A DNA stretch of 64,000 nucleotides, from positions 1-64,000 of the forward strand of contig SECP01000029.1 of assembly GCA_004193285.1 (NCBI GenBank). The letters are read 5' to 3'. The stretch is from Myxococcales bacterium (lineage in GTDB: Bacteria; Myxococcota_A; Polyangia; Polyangiales; Polyangiaceae). Below, in pieces: positions 42,043 through 49,465 of this stretch. The notes beneath the pieces are model-generated. The model made no database searches and had not been told where the DNA came from. It saw only the letters and a program-made list of their open reading frames with translations. The position numbers and the translations under genes are program-made. The number at the start of each line of letters is the position of its first letter. Within the stretch, counting starts at the first letter, position 1.

Positions 42043-42925
42043 TGCGGCGCTCGAGTCGTCGGCGTCCTTCGCAATAGGGCGCGACGGCACTCGTCTCTAC
42101 GTCCGGCAGCATCCGCCTGTTGCCGGTGCGTCAGCCGCGCCCACCGCGCTTTTGTGCGATGGGCTCGTCTGCGATGGGTACATCTATAGGTACCTTTGGG
42201 ATGATCTGGCAGAGCACCTGCCGGTGGCGCATTTTCATTATCGGGGGCACGGTCGCAGCGGCTTGCCGGTCGACCACGGCCAGCTGGACGTACCAGCGCA
42301 CGCCGCGGACATGAATGCGGTGCGTGAGCACCTGGGCGACCCGGAGGTGATCCTCGTGGGGCACTCGCTGGGCACGCAGGTATGCCTGGAGGCGTATCGT
42401 GCTCGGCCGGACCGGGTGAGGGCTCTCGTGCTGCTGTGCGGGAGCTTCGGGCGGATCACTCACACGTTCAAGGGGTCGGACGTGCTCTCCACGGTGCTGC
42501 CCAACGTGCAGGACTTCGCGGAGCGCCACCCACGCTTGCTCAAGGCGCTTTGGGCGCGCGTGCCGGTCGGTATCGCCCTGAAGGTCGGCGTCATGACGGG
42601 CGACATCGATCCGGCCAAGGTGCGGGTCGAAGACGTGGAACCTTACTTCCGCCACGCTCTGCACGTGGACTTCCAGCTGTTCGTCCGAATGCTGCGGGCG
42701 GCGGGCGAGCATTCCGCGGAGGACCTCCTGCCGCGGATCGCGGTGCCCACCCTCGTCGTCGCAGGGACCAAAGACACCTTCACCCCGCCAGAAGTGTCGG
42801 TGGCGATGGCGGAGAGCATCCCTGGCGCCAAGCTCGCGCTCGTGCAGGGCGGCTCACATGTGCTGCCTCTCGAGGAGCGGGGCCGGCTTCGAGAAGTGCT
42901 TCGCGATTTTCTCGGCTCGTTGTGA
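42014..42925 (+). CDS. Alpha/beta-fold hydrolase
   Basis: A 303-residue alpha/beta hydrolase. The oxyanion region is LLCDGLVCDGYIYRYLWDDLA, the nucleophile elbow VILVGHSLGTQVCLEA has Ser in GHSLG, the acid is in VVAGTKDTFTPPEV and the His in LVQGGSHVLPLEE. The cap domain lies between about residues 150 and 230. Possible activities include an esterase, lactonase or haloperoxidase-like hydrolase; it cannot be narrowed. A GTG at 42014 overlaps the regulator gene by 29 bases, suggesting co-transcription and control by that regulator. A later start cannot be excluded. Confidence 0.85.
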   Translation: MTTRTRPPPDAALESSASFAIGRDGTRLYVRQHPPVAGASAAPTALLCDGLVCDGYIYRYLWDDLAEHLPVAHFHYRGHGRSGLPVDHGQLDVPAHAADMNAVREHLGDPEVILVGHSLGTQVCLEAYRARPDRVRALVLLCGSFGRITHTFKGSDVLSTVLPNVQDFAERHPRLLKALWARVPVGIALKVGVMTGDIDPAKVRVEDVEPYFRHALHVDFQLFVRMLRAAGEHSAEDLLPRIAVPTLVVAGTKDTFTPPEVSVAMAESIPGAKLALVQGGSHVLPLEERGRLREVLRDFLGSL

Positions 42926-42971
42926 GATAGTACCCGCTCGCTCGGGGCGTCCTCCGCCCCGGCATGGGCTG

Positions 42972-43673
42972 ATGAAGGAAGAGCTGAGCTCGGAGCTAGT
43001 AAGCGCCCTCCTGGGGCTGTTCGCTCATGATTTGCGCAATCCGCTGTCGGCGCTGCACAGCAACGTGAGCTTCCTCGGCTCCGTGGTGAGCTCGGGGGAC
43101 ACGGAGGCGCACGAGGCGCTGGAGGACGTGGCCGCGTCGAGCGACGCGCTCGGCCACATCACGGACAACCTGGAGCTCTTCGCGCTCGCGCTGGACGGCG
43201 CAAAGCGTCGCGAGCCGCTCGAATTTCCGGTGCGGGAGCTGCTCCGCGAGGCGGGGCAAAGGTCGCGGCGTTTCGCTGACAGTTACCGCGTGCGGCTGGA
43301 GGTCGACGCGGATTCCGCGGTCGAGCTTCGTTGCCTCGCCAATCGCGACATGTTGCTGCGCGCCCTCTCGAACCTCATCCGCAATGCGATTCAGCACGCC
43401 GGTGAATCGGGCAAAGTCACCGTGCGCGCGGCTCGGGTCGGCGCCGAGGTCATCGTCGGCGTGACCGACAGTGGCGTACCGCTCGCTCGAGACGTAGGCG
43501 AGCAGGCGTTCACTGCGGAGGGCCAGCTTTCGACGAAGAACGTCTCCGGCGGTCGTTACAGCCGGGGGCTCGGGCTGTACGCGGCGCGCATCGCGGCTGG
43601 CGTCGCTGGCGCCAAGGTCCGCTGCACCGCAGCCAGCGAAGCGCGCTTCGAGCTCTGCGTTACGGGGCGCTGA
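42972..43673 (+). CDS. Minimal soluble histidine kinase
   Basis: A 233-residue protein consisting only of a phosphoacceptor helix pair and an ATPase domain. The H-box is GLFAHDLRNPLSALHSN. The N-box is LSNLIRNAIQHAGESG, and G-boxes lie in VTDSGVPLARD and GRYSRGLGLYAARIAAG. No sensor, transmembrane or receiver domain is attached. It may respond through a partner protein or act on a separate response regulator. ATG 42972 is chosen because the conserved helices begin there. It overlaps the convergent GtrA-type gene by 14 bases. Confidence 0.85.
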   Translation: MKEELSSELVSALLGLFAHDLRNPLSALHSNVSFLGSVVSSGDTEAHEALEDVAASSDALGHITDNLELFALALDGAKRREPLEFPVRELLREAGQRSRRFADSYRVRLEVDADSAVELRCLANRDMLLRALSNLIRNAIQHAGESGKVTVRAARVGAEVIVGVTDSGVPLARDVGEQAFTAEGQLSTKNVSGGRYSRGLGLYAARIAAGVAGAKVRCTAASEARFELCVTGR

Positions 43674-44109
43674 GCTCGGGGGCGCCCTTGGCGCTCGCAA
43701 ACACGAACCAGCGTGAAAGCGGGTAGTTCCAGCCCAGGTAAACGCCGGCTCGCACCAGGCCCCAGGCCACCGGGAAGGAACCCAGCCAGCTCAGCAGCGC
43801 GGGCACGCCCGTCGAGTTGAGGAGCGCGCTCGTCGCCCACACGAACAGGAAGCGAGCCATCTGCGGCAGCGCCCGCGCGCCACCAGCATGAAACGTCCAC
43901 TGCCGGCTGAGCGCGAATGACACCACGCCGCCGCCCGCGCAGCCGATGAACGTTGCCAGGGCAGCAGAGAGGCCGGCGTGATGCAGTGAACCTGCAATCA
44001 CGAAGTCCGTCCCTGTTGCCAGCGCGCTAGTCGCAGCGTAGCGGCCGAAAGCGCCATCGAAAAAGCGAGCCAGACCGGGGCGCATGCCGGTAGGCACTTG
44101 GGGCAACAC
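43660..44109 (-). CDS. GtrA-family membrane protein
   Basis: A 149-residue protein with four hydrophobic helices matching the GtrA/DPMS-like family, which helps flip polyprenyl-phosphate-linked sugars. Features: RYAATSALATGTDFVIAGSLHH, FIGCAGGGVVSFALSRQWTF (the conserved helix 2-3 turn) and the C-terminal NYPLSRWFVFA. GTG 44109 is the longest start; ATG 44085 is also plausible. The functional partner could be a polyprenyl glycosyltransferase such as the one at 1113-2111, although it is distant. Confidence 0.88.
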   Translation of the reverse strand: MLPQVPTGMRPGLARFFDGAFGRYAATSALATGTDFVIAGSLHHAGLSAALATFIGCAGGGVVSFALSRQWTFHAGGARALPQMARFLFVWATSALLNSTGVPALLSWLGSFPVAWGLVRAGVYLGWNYPLSRWFVFASAKGAPELSAP

Positions 44110-44128
44110 GGCCGCGGTGTAAAGGGCC

Positions 44129-44359
44129 TCAGCCCGCCATGGCAGAGGATTGCGCGCGGGGGGCCGCCGCTACGTCACTTTTCACCATGCAAAGCCGCCG
44201 CCGCTCGCCATGGACGATCTCGGCGACGAGCTCCGTGCAGCCACCGCACCCGGTGCTGGCGCCGCAGTGGTCGCCCACATCAGTCGGCGTCCTTGCGCCG
44301 TTTTGCACGCAGGCTCGAATTTCGCGGTCGGTGACACCATGGCAGTGGCAGACGATCAT
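44129..44359 (-). CDS. bfd: Bacterioferritin-associated ferredoxin-like [2Fe-2S] protein
   Basis: A 76-residue BFD-like protein. The four cluster ligands appear as IVCHCHGVTDREI (Cys-His-Cys) and GASTGCGGCTELV (Cys-x2-Cys), with spacing typical of Bfd. It reduces bacterioferritin iron to release Fe(II). ATG 44359 is the start that precedes the first Cys. It is divergent from the bacterioferritin gene 118 bases away, with a Fur-box-like site between. The C-terminal 25 residues after the last ligand are longer than in E. coli Bfd (64 residues). Confidence 0.88.
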   Translation of the reverse strand: MIVCHCHGVTDREIRACVQNGARTPTDVGDHCGASTGCGGCTELVAEIVHGERRRLCMVKSDVAAAPRAQSSAMAG

Positions 44360-44391
44360 GAGCGGCAGGTGGAACGTAGCTTGTTGAAAGT

Positions 44392-44410
44392 GATTGTCAA
44401 AGTCATTCTC
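44392..44410. promoter_or_regulatory. Fur-box-like site in the bfd-bfr divergent region
   Basis: GATTGTCAAAGTCATTCTC matches the 19-bp Fur consensus at 13 positions (counted by hand). It sits between bfd and bfr, 33 bases from the bfd start and 67 bases from the bfr start, where an iron-responsive repressor could control both. Confidence 0.5.
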
Positions 44411-44461
44411 TACAGGCGCGAAATCGTTGGGTTTTGTTTCAGGCGACCTGGCGGACCTGTG

Positions 44462-44467
44462 GTAGGG
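44462..44467 (+). promoter_or_regulatory. -10-like hexamer TAGGGT before bfr
   Basis: TAGGGT ends 10 nt before the bfr ATG at 44478. Confidence 0.35.
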
Positions 44468-44477
44468 TCCGCTCACT

Positions 44478-44948
44478 ATGCGAGGCGATGCCGAAGTCGT
44501 AGACGCGCTGAACGAGATCCTCACGTCGGAGCTCACGGCCATCAACCAGTACTTCATCCACTACAAGATGCTGCAGAACTGGGGCTACCTGCGCCTGGCG
44601 AAGGTAAAACGCGAGGAATCCATCGAGGAGATGAAGCACGCCGATCGGGTGATCGAGCGCATCCTCTACCTCGGGGGTGTTCCCAACATGCAGCGCCTTT
44701 CTCCGGTACGAGTGGGGGAGGAGCCCATCGAGATGCACAAGCTCGACCTCACCTTGGAGCTGGAGGCGATCGCTCGCCTGAACCGAACGATTCAGCTCTG
44801 CCTGAACAAGAGCGACGGCGGCACTCGAGATCTGGTCGAGAAGATCCTCTCCGAGGAAGAAGAAGCCATCGACTGGCTGGAAGCGCAGCTGCACCAGGTC
44901 GCGGATATGGGCCGCGAAAACTACCTCGCGCAGCAGCTCGAGGAATAA
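44478..44948 (+). CDS. bfr: Bacterioferritin
   Basis: A 156-residue ferritin-fold protein storing iron with a dinuclear ferroxidase site. The N-terminal LNEILTSELTAINQYFIHYKMLQNWG supplies the first metal-binding Glu; EESIEEMKHADRVIERIL provides Glu-x2-His. The heme Met is likely the Met in GGVPNMQRL (position 52-type). The second pair is in LEEEEEAIDWLEAQL-like helix 4 (here SEEEEAIDWLE). Length is normal. The 3' end shares a hairpin with the convergent gene's stop codon. Confidence 0.95.
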   Translation: MRGDAEVVDALNEILTSELTAINQYFIHYKMLQNWGYLRLAKVKREESIEEMKHADRVIERILYLGGVPNMQRLSPVRVGEEPIEMHKLDLTLELEAIARLNRTIQLCLNKSDGGTRDLVEKILSEEEEAIDWLEAQLHQVADMGRENYLAQQLEE

Positions 44949-44960
44949 CGCTGCGCGTTA
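44946..44960. terminator. Hairpin formed by two convergent stop codons
   Basis: TAACGC-TGC-GCGTTA: each arm holds the stop codon of one of the converging genes (bfr TAA at 44946-44948 and minus-strand TAA at 44958-44960). Six-bp stem, 3-nt loop. Confidence 0.5.
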
Positions 44961-46145
44961 CGGCTGGAGGATGACGACCGTCTCCGGCTTGCGGAACAGG
45001 GCTTTGCCCGTTTCGCCGGGGCAGCCCCAGCACGTCGTGAAATGGACTCGGGGCTTGATGTCCGGGCTGTAGGCGAGAGCCACCGGCCCGGGCTCGTTCT
45101 GCAGCACGAACGTGGACGCGAGCCGGTACTGGCCGCCCGGCAAGACGTGGAACGCGGCGATGAACGAGGTCGTCTCGCCGGAGCGAGCGGTGACGAGCAA
45201 GATCTCTGCGCCCGGAGTGGGGTTCCACAGCAGCGGCGAGACCGTGAAGTCGAAGCCCTTCTTGTCGCCCGGGCCGCGCGTCACTACCGTGCCGGCGCCG
45301 TCCTCGCGAAAGAACTTGATGTCGCGCGCGAGCGCTTTGCCCGCTGGGTCCGCTGCGAGCGCCTGCTGGAGCTGTTCGGCGGTGAGCTTCGTCTTCGTGA
45401 AGACCGGGCCCTGCTTCGGCTCTGCCACGACGGCGGCGTTGGGCGCGCCGCTGCAGCAACGAAAGCCGATGTCTTCGCTGCGAGTGGCGGCGTCCGTCGG
45501 GCGGCGCGCGGCGCAGCGATGCTCGGTGGCCGCCGCGCCCTTCGCAGCGCCGCGCACCATGGCTCGGCGCTTGTCGTCGATCGTGAGCTCACCGGCCACC
45601 CATTCTGCGGCGACCGTGCCGAGCCCGAGCACGTCGAAGCCCGTCGCGCACGCGCGGGCGGACGCGGTGCAGCCAGGATCCCAGATCAACCCCGAAGGAT
45701 AGGGGTCCTGCTTGGGGCCTTTACACGCGCGCTCCCACTCGACCTCCGTGCAGAGCCGTGCTCCGCGCTCCGCGCACAGCCTTCGGGCGTCGTCCCGTGA
45801 CTGGCCCAGGAGTGGCGGCTGCGCCGGATCGTTGGGGTAGGGCAAGCGGTCCATCCCGAAAGGGCCGAGCTCGACCTCTTGATTTTTGGCCTCCAGCTCC
45901 GGCACGCGACCGGCGTCCCCCGGGGTGCTGCCCGCTCGGAGCGTGCCACCGGGGATTTGCCGCGTCTCTCGGGCCAACGGCTCGGTGGTGGGGCGGTGCG
46001 CGCTGGCCGCTGCGCTGGCGCTCGGCACCGGCGGCGCGCGCTTCGTGCCTTGCTGGCCGCGGTTTCCACAGGCCGCGGTGAGCGCGACGAGGCCGAGCGC
46101 CAGAGCGAGCGTTTTCCGGAGCGGCAGCTGCACGGCTTTCGGCAT
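44958..46145 (-). CDS. FGE/SUMF1-fold lipoprotein (paralogue)
   Basis: A 395-residue predicted lipoprotein with lipobox LTAAC near residue 26 and a Pro/Ala-rich linker. An FGE-like domain follows with DDARRLCAERGARLCTEVEWERACKG (typical helix), LGTVAAEWVAGELTID, MVRGAAKGAAATEHRCAARRP and EDIGFRCC. The C-terminal 150 residues are a separate beta-rich region (ILLVTARSGETTSFIAAFHVLPGGQYRLASTFVLQ). It shares the architecture of 9567-10718 but not the tail. The catalytic Cys pair of true formylglycine-generating enzymes is not evident, so a structural or binding role is likely. ATG 46145 comes from the signal peptide. Confidence 0.8.
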   Translation of the reverse strand: MPKAVQLPLRKTLALALGLVALTAACGNRGQQGTKRAPPVPSASAAASAHRPTTEPLARETRQIPGGTLRAGSTPGDAGRVPELEAKNQEVELGPFGMDRLPYPNDPAQPPLLGQSRDDARRLCAERGARLCTEVEWERACKGPKQDPYPSGLIWDPGCTASARACATGFDVLGLGTVAAEWVAGELTIDDKRRAMVRGAAKGAAATEHRCAARRPTDAATRSEDIGFRCCSGAPNAAVVAEPKQGPVFTKTKLTAEQLQQALAADPAGKALARDIKFFREDGAGTVVTRGPGDKKGFDFTVSPLLWNPTPGAEILLVTARSGETTSFIAAFHVLPGGQYRLASTFVLQNEPGPVALAYSPDIKPRVHFTTCWGCPGETGKALFRKPETVVILQP

Positions 46146-46179
46146 ACTCTTCGGCCATGTCGGTTGTCGAGGCTCTGCG

Positions 46180-48153
46180 TTGAGTGACGGGTTTTCCCTC
46201 GAGGGGCGCGTGCTGTTCCTCTCCCAAGATCCAGAGCTCCTCAAGGCGCAGCTCGCGGGTGGCGAGCGCGCGCTGGGGTCGGCGGCGCTCGCGCCTTTGC
46301 GAGACCGCGTCTCCACTGACGAAATCACCCCGGCTTGGGCCTGCTACTACTTCGACGCAACGCTGGCTCGCTACTGCCTCGTAGGGCTCGCCGGAGGCGC
46401 GGTGGAAGCCGGCGACGTGCAGCGGGGCGGCTTCGAGGTCCTCGTGGCCGGCGAGAGCTTCGGCTACGGCTCGTCGCGAGAGACGGCGCCATTTTCGCTG
46501 AAGGCGGCTGGCATTCGGCTGATCATCGCCGCCAGCGTCGAGAAGATCTTCCTTCAAAACTGCCAGAACCTCGGCATCTACGTGAGCACGGACTTCGGTC
46601 TGCTACCGCGTTTGCTCCGCGGCGAGCGGGTGGAGACGCGCGAGCTCTTGCTCGGTTTGGACGGGCTGGCTCGGGACGTCGTCGCCGCGGGGGGGCTTTT
46701 CGCCTACAACGCGCGGCGCTTGCGAGGGGGAGTGGCAGCGCCGCCGCCGAGCGCGCCCCCGCGCGCCATGACTCTGGTCGAAAAGCTGATCGCAGCCCAC
46801 GTCGTCGGTGACCGGGGCGAGCTGGGAGTGCGTAGCGTGGCGCCGGGCGAATCCTACTTCGTACGCGCCGACCTCCGCTTCTCTCACGACTACGTGACGG
46901 CCATGGCCGACTCGCTGTTTCGCCAAGGCTTTGGCGAGGACGCACAGGTGGCAGAGCCGGAGAGCCTGGTCCTTTTTCGCGATCACCTCACTTTACTCGG
47001 TGAAGCACTCACTCCCCGGCACCGCGAGCTCAAGCTGTACGACCACGCGCTGGAGCTCAAGCGCGCTCAGGAGCGCTTTGCCGAGCGGCACTCCGTGCGT
47101 CTGTTCGACGAGGTGGCGGGGCCGTCTGGTCCCCGCAGCTACGGCATTTGCCACAACGTCGTGCTCGACGAGCTCGGGCTCCCCGGGACCGTGATCATCG
47201 GGACTGACTCGCACACGTGCACCGCGGGTGCGCTCGGCGCTTTGGCGTTCGGAGTCGGCAGCACCGACATGGCCAACGCATTCCTGACTCGTGACGCGCG
47301 CCTGCGAGTGCCGGAGACGGTGAAGGTGGAGCTCGTGGGCGCGCTACTGCCGGGCGTGGCCGCGAAGGACGTCATGCTTCGCCTGCTCGCTTCGCCCGAG
47401 GCACGCGCGGGCGCATTCCGCGCGCGGGTGCTCGAGTTCGGAGGTCCGGGCGTCGCGAGCCTCAATCTGGACGAGCGCGCCACGCTCACCAACATGGCGG
47501 TGGAAGCCTCGGCTTTTACCGGGGTCGTTCCCTTCGACGCGCGGGCGGCGGCCGAGCTGTCCGCGCGGCGGGGCGTGACCCTTTCCGCCGGAGCTTGCGC
47601 AGATCCCGGGGCGCAGTATGCCGCGGTCGTGACGCTGGACCTTTCCGAGCTGGAGCCCATGATTTCGCTGCCGGGAGATCCACGCAACGGCATGCCTTTG
47701 CGAGAGGCCGAGCGCGGAGGTCCGGTGCGCATCGACATCGCCTACGGCGGCTCTTGCACCGGCTCGAAAGCGACCGACATCGACGCTTACGCGGCCGTGC
47801 TCGGCGCGGGGCTGGGCGCGGGGCTCCGCGTGGCCGAAGGAGTACGGCTCTACATCCAGCTCGGCTCGCTGCAAATTCGCAGGTACGCCGAGGAGCGCGG
47901 CTACCTGGAGTTGTTCGAGCGCGCCGGCGCCATCGTGCTGGAGCCGGCGTGCGGCGCCTGCATCGGCTCGGGCCCTGGCATCTCCACCCGCGAAGACGAG
48001 GTGACGGTCAGCGCGGTGAACCGAAACTTTCCGGGGCGGAGCGGGCCAGGCCGCGTTTACCTAGCGAGCCCATGGGTCGTCGCGGCCAGCGCGCTCGCTG
48101 GGCACCTCGCGGCGCCCAGCGAAGCCGCGCTGCCCACAGGAGCGCAATCGTGA
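46180..48153 (+). CDS. Aconitase-superfamily enzyme with N-terminal swivel domain (LeuD-LeuC-like fusion)
   Basis: A 657-residue protein joining a swivel domain (about residues 1-180, VAGESFGYGSSRETAPFSLKAAG being the substrate-binding loop) to an isopropylmalate-isomerase large-subunit-like body. The body has IGTDSHTCTAGALGALAFGVGS, AYGGSCTGSKATDIDAYAAVL and EPACGACIGSGPG, which give the three cluster Cys. Most aconitase-family single-chain enzymes carry the swivel domain last; here it is first, an order seen in AcnB but without AcnB's HEAT domain. I take TTG 46180 as the start (GAGG 7 nt upstream, no better codon). Substrate may be a homologous hydroxy-acid. Confidence 0.82.
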   Translation: MSDGFSLEGRVLFLSQDPELLKAQLAGGERALGSAALAPLRDRVSTDEITPAWACYYFDATLARYCLVGLAGGAVEAGDVQRGGFEVLVAGESFGYGSSRETAPFSLKAAGIRLIIAASVEKIFLQNCQNLGIYVSTDFGLLPRLLRGERVETRELLLGLDGLARDVVAAGGLFAYNARRLRGGVAAPPPSAPPRAMTLVEKLIAAHVVGDRGELGVRSVAPGESYFVRADLRFSHDYVTAMADSLFRQGFGEDAQVAEPESLVLFRDHLTLLGEALTPRHRELKLYDHALELKRAQERFAERHSVRLFDEVAGPSGPRSYGICHNVVLDELGLPGTVIIGTDSHTCTAGALGALAFGVGSTDMANAFLTRDARLRVPETVKVELVGALLPGVAAKDVMLRLLASPEARAGAFRARVLEFGGPGVASLNLDERATLTNMAVEASAFTGVVPFDARAAAELSARRGVTLSAGACADPGAQYAAVVTLDLSELEPMISLPGDPRNGMPLREAERGGPVRIDIAYGGSCTGSKATDIDAYAAVLGAGLGAGLRVAEGVRLYIQLGSLQIRRYAEERGYLELFERAGAIVLEPACGACIGSGPGISTREDEVTVSAVNRNFPGRSGPGRVYLASPWVVAASALAGHLAAPSEAALPTGAQS

Positions 48154-48716
48154 GCGGCCGCGGGCGCGACTCGGCGTTTCAAATCGGACCCGAGATGTGG
48201 GTGCGGCTGCGCGTGGTGATCCGCGACGCCGAGGGTGAGGTCGTGCAAGAGGAGCCGACGGAGACGAGCTTCGTGTTCGGCTTTGGCGGCACGCTGCCGG
48301 CGCTGGAGGCGAGCATCGAGGGGTTGCCGCAAGGCGCCACCAAATCGGTCTACGTGAAGCCAGCGGAGGCGTTCGGCGAGCGCGACCCGGGCGCGGTGCT
48401 GGAGGTGCTGCGCGACGAGTTCCCTGAAGACGTCGCCCCCGGCGATGTCTTCGAGGCGGAGGAGGACGAGGGCGAGGGCCCAACCGGTACGCCCGTCCTC
48501 CTGCGGGTCGTGGACGTCACTCCCGAGGCCGTGGTCTTGGACCGAAACCACCCGCTGGCCGGGCAGCGGGTGCGCTTCGACGTAGAGGTCGTCGAGGTGC
48601 GGCCCGCGGATGAAGCCGAGATTTCGGCGGCGGAGGCCGCTCTCTTGGACCCAGGAGAGCACAAAGAAACGCTGATTCCGGCAGCGAGCTTGCTTCGAGG
48701 GGGTCCCCGGGGCTAA
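48150..48716 (+). CDS. FKBP/SlyD-type peptidyl-prolyl isomerase
   Basis: A 188-residue protein. FKBP landmarks are FVFGFGGTLPALEASIEGLPQGATKSVYVKPAEAFGERDP, the SlyD-type flap and IF-domain region, followed by VLRDEFPEDVAPGDVFEAE and the second FKBP strand HPLAGQRVRFDVEVVEVRPA. The His-rich metal-binding tail of E. coli SlyD is absent. It folds proteins by Xaa-Pro isomerisation and acts as a chaperone in the cytoplasm. The GTG overlaps the preceding stop (GTGA). Confidence 0.85.
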   Translation: MSGRGRDSAFQIGPEMWVRLRVVIRDAEGEVVQEEPTETSFVFGFGGTLPALEASIEGLPQGATKSVYVKPAEAFGERDPGAVLEVLRDEFPEDVAPGDVFEAEEDEGEGPTGTPVLLRVVDVTPEAVVLDRNHPLAGQRVRFDVEVVEVRPADEAEISAAEAALLDPGEHKETLIPAASLLRGGPRG

Positions 48717-48761
48717 CAGAAGGCCCACCGGCGCCTAGGCCGGAGCTACGACGGTAAAACG

Positions 48762-49151
48762 ATGCCCATCTCCGACACTCTGAAGAACGACATCCGAGTC
48801 CGCGATCGACTCTTGCGCAAGAACCAGCTGACCGAGGACGAGGTCGAGCGTCAAGACGCCGCCCTGCTCGACGTAGAGGACAAAGCCGTCGTGCTCGAGC
48901 TGAAGCAGCCGGCGCTGCAGAAGGAATCCGAGCGCGCGATCGACGGCCCGCGCATCTCGCGTCCGGCTCCTGCGGCTCGCCCCGCCCCCATTCGTCCGTT
49001 CGAGGAAGAGGACGACGACGAGGTCGTGCTCGACCCGAAGGCCAAGGCGAAGGCCGTGGTCGCCGCCGTCGCGGAAGAAGACGAAGAGGAAGAAGAAGAG
49101 GACGACGACGAGGAGGAAGCCGACGACGCGGAAAAAGGAGAAAAGGCGTGA
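48762..49151 (+). CDS. Hypothetical acidic protein
   Basis: A 129-residue protein. The N-terminal 60 residues are charged and probably helical (LKNDIRVRDRLLRKNQLTEDEVERQ, then LLDVEDKAVVLELKQPALQ). After a Pro/Arg-rich linker the C-terminus is almost purely Glu/Asp and Lys/Ala (AEEDEEEEEEDDDEEEADDAE). I do not recognise a family. The acidic tail could bind basic proteins or ions. It overlaps the next gene by 4 bases and precedes DUF1844 and htrA in what looks like one operon. Confidence 0.7.
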   Translation: MPISDTLKNDIRVRDRLLRKNQLTEDEVERQDAALLDVEDKAVVLELKQPALQKESERAIDGPRISRPAPAARPAPIRPFEEEDDDEVVLDPKAKAKAVVAAVAEEDEEEEEEDDDEEEADDAEKGEKA

Positions 49152-49465
49152 GCGAGAACGGGGAGCACGACGCAGCTGAGCGCGCGTATTCGGAGCACGC
49201 GCAAGCCAAAGAGCTTCCCGCCGTCGATTTCCTCAATCTGGTCGTTTCGATGAGCCACTCGGCGCTGCTTCACTTGGGTGACGCGCCGGATCCGGTGACG
49301 GGCGCGCGGGAGAAGGACTTGCCGCTCGCCCGCCAGACCATCGATCTGCTGGCCATGCTGCAGGAAAAGACTCACGGCAACCTCTCCGGCGAGGAAGAGC
49401 GCGTGCTGACTCAAGCCATCTACGACCTTCGCATGCGCTTCGTCGAGGTCGCGCAGGGCAAGTGA
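49148..49465 (+). CDS. DUF1844-family protein
   Basis: A 105-residue protein of the DUF1844 family, recognised from AVDFLNLVVSMSHSALLHLGDAPDPVTG, LARQTIDLLAMLQEKTHGNLSGEEERVL and the final IYDLRMRFVEV. Two amphipathic helices surround a short loop. The function is unknown. GTG 49148 overlaps the acidic gene stop by 4 bases, and its stop overlaps the htrA GTG, so all three are coupled. Confidence 0.85.
   Translation: MSENGEHDAAERAYSEHAQAKELPAVDFLNLVVSMSHSALLHLGDAPDPVTGAREKDLPLARQTIDLLAMLQEKTHGNLSGEEERVLTQAIYDLRMRFVEVAQGK

Noticed and set aside
41821..42925. Toxin-antitoxin pair (RHH protein plus next gene)
   Set aside because: The second gene is a full-length alpha/beta hydrolase with an intact catalytic triad, not a known toxin fold.
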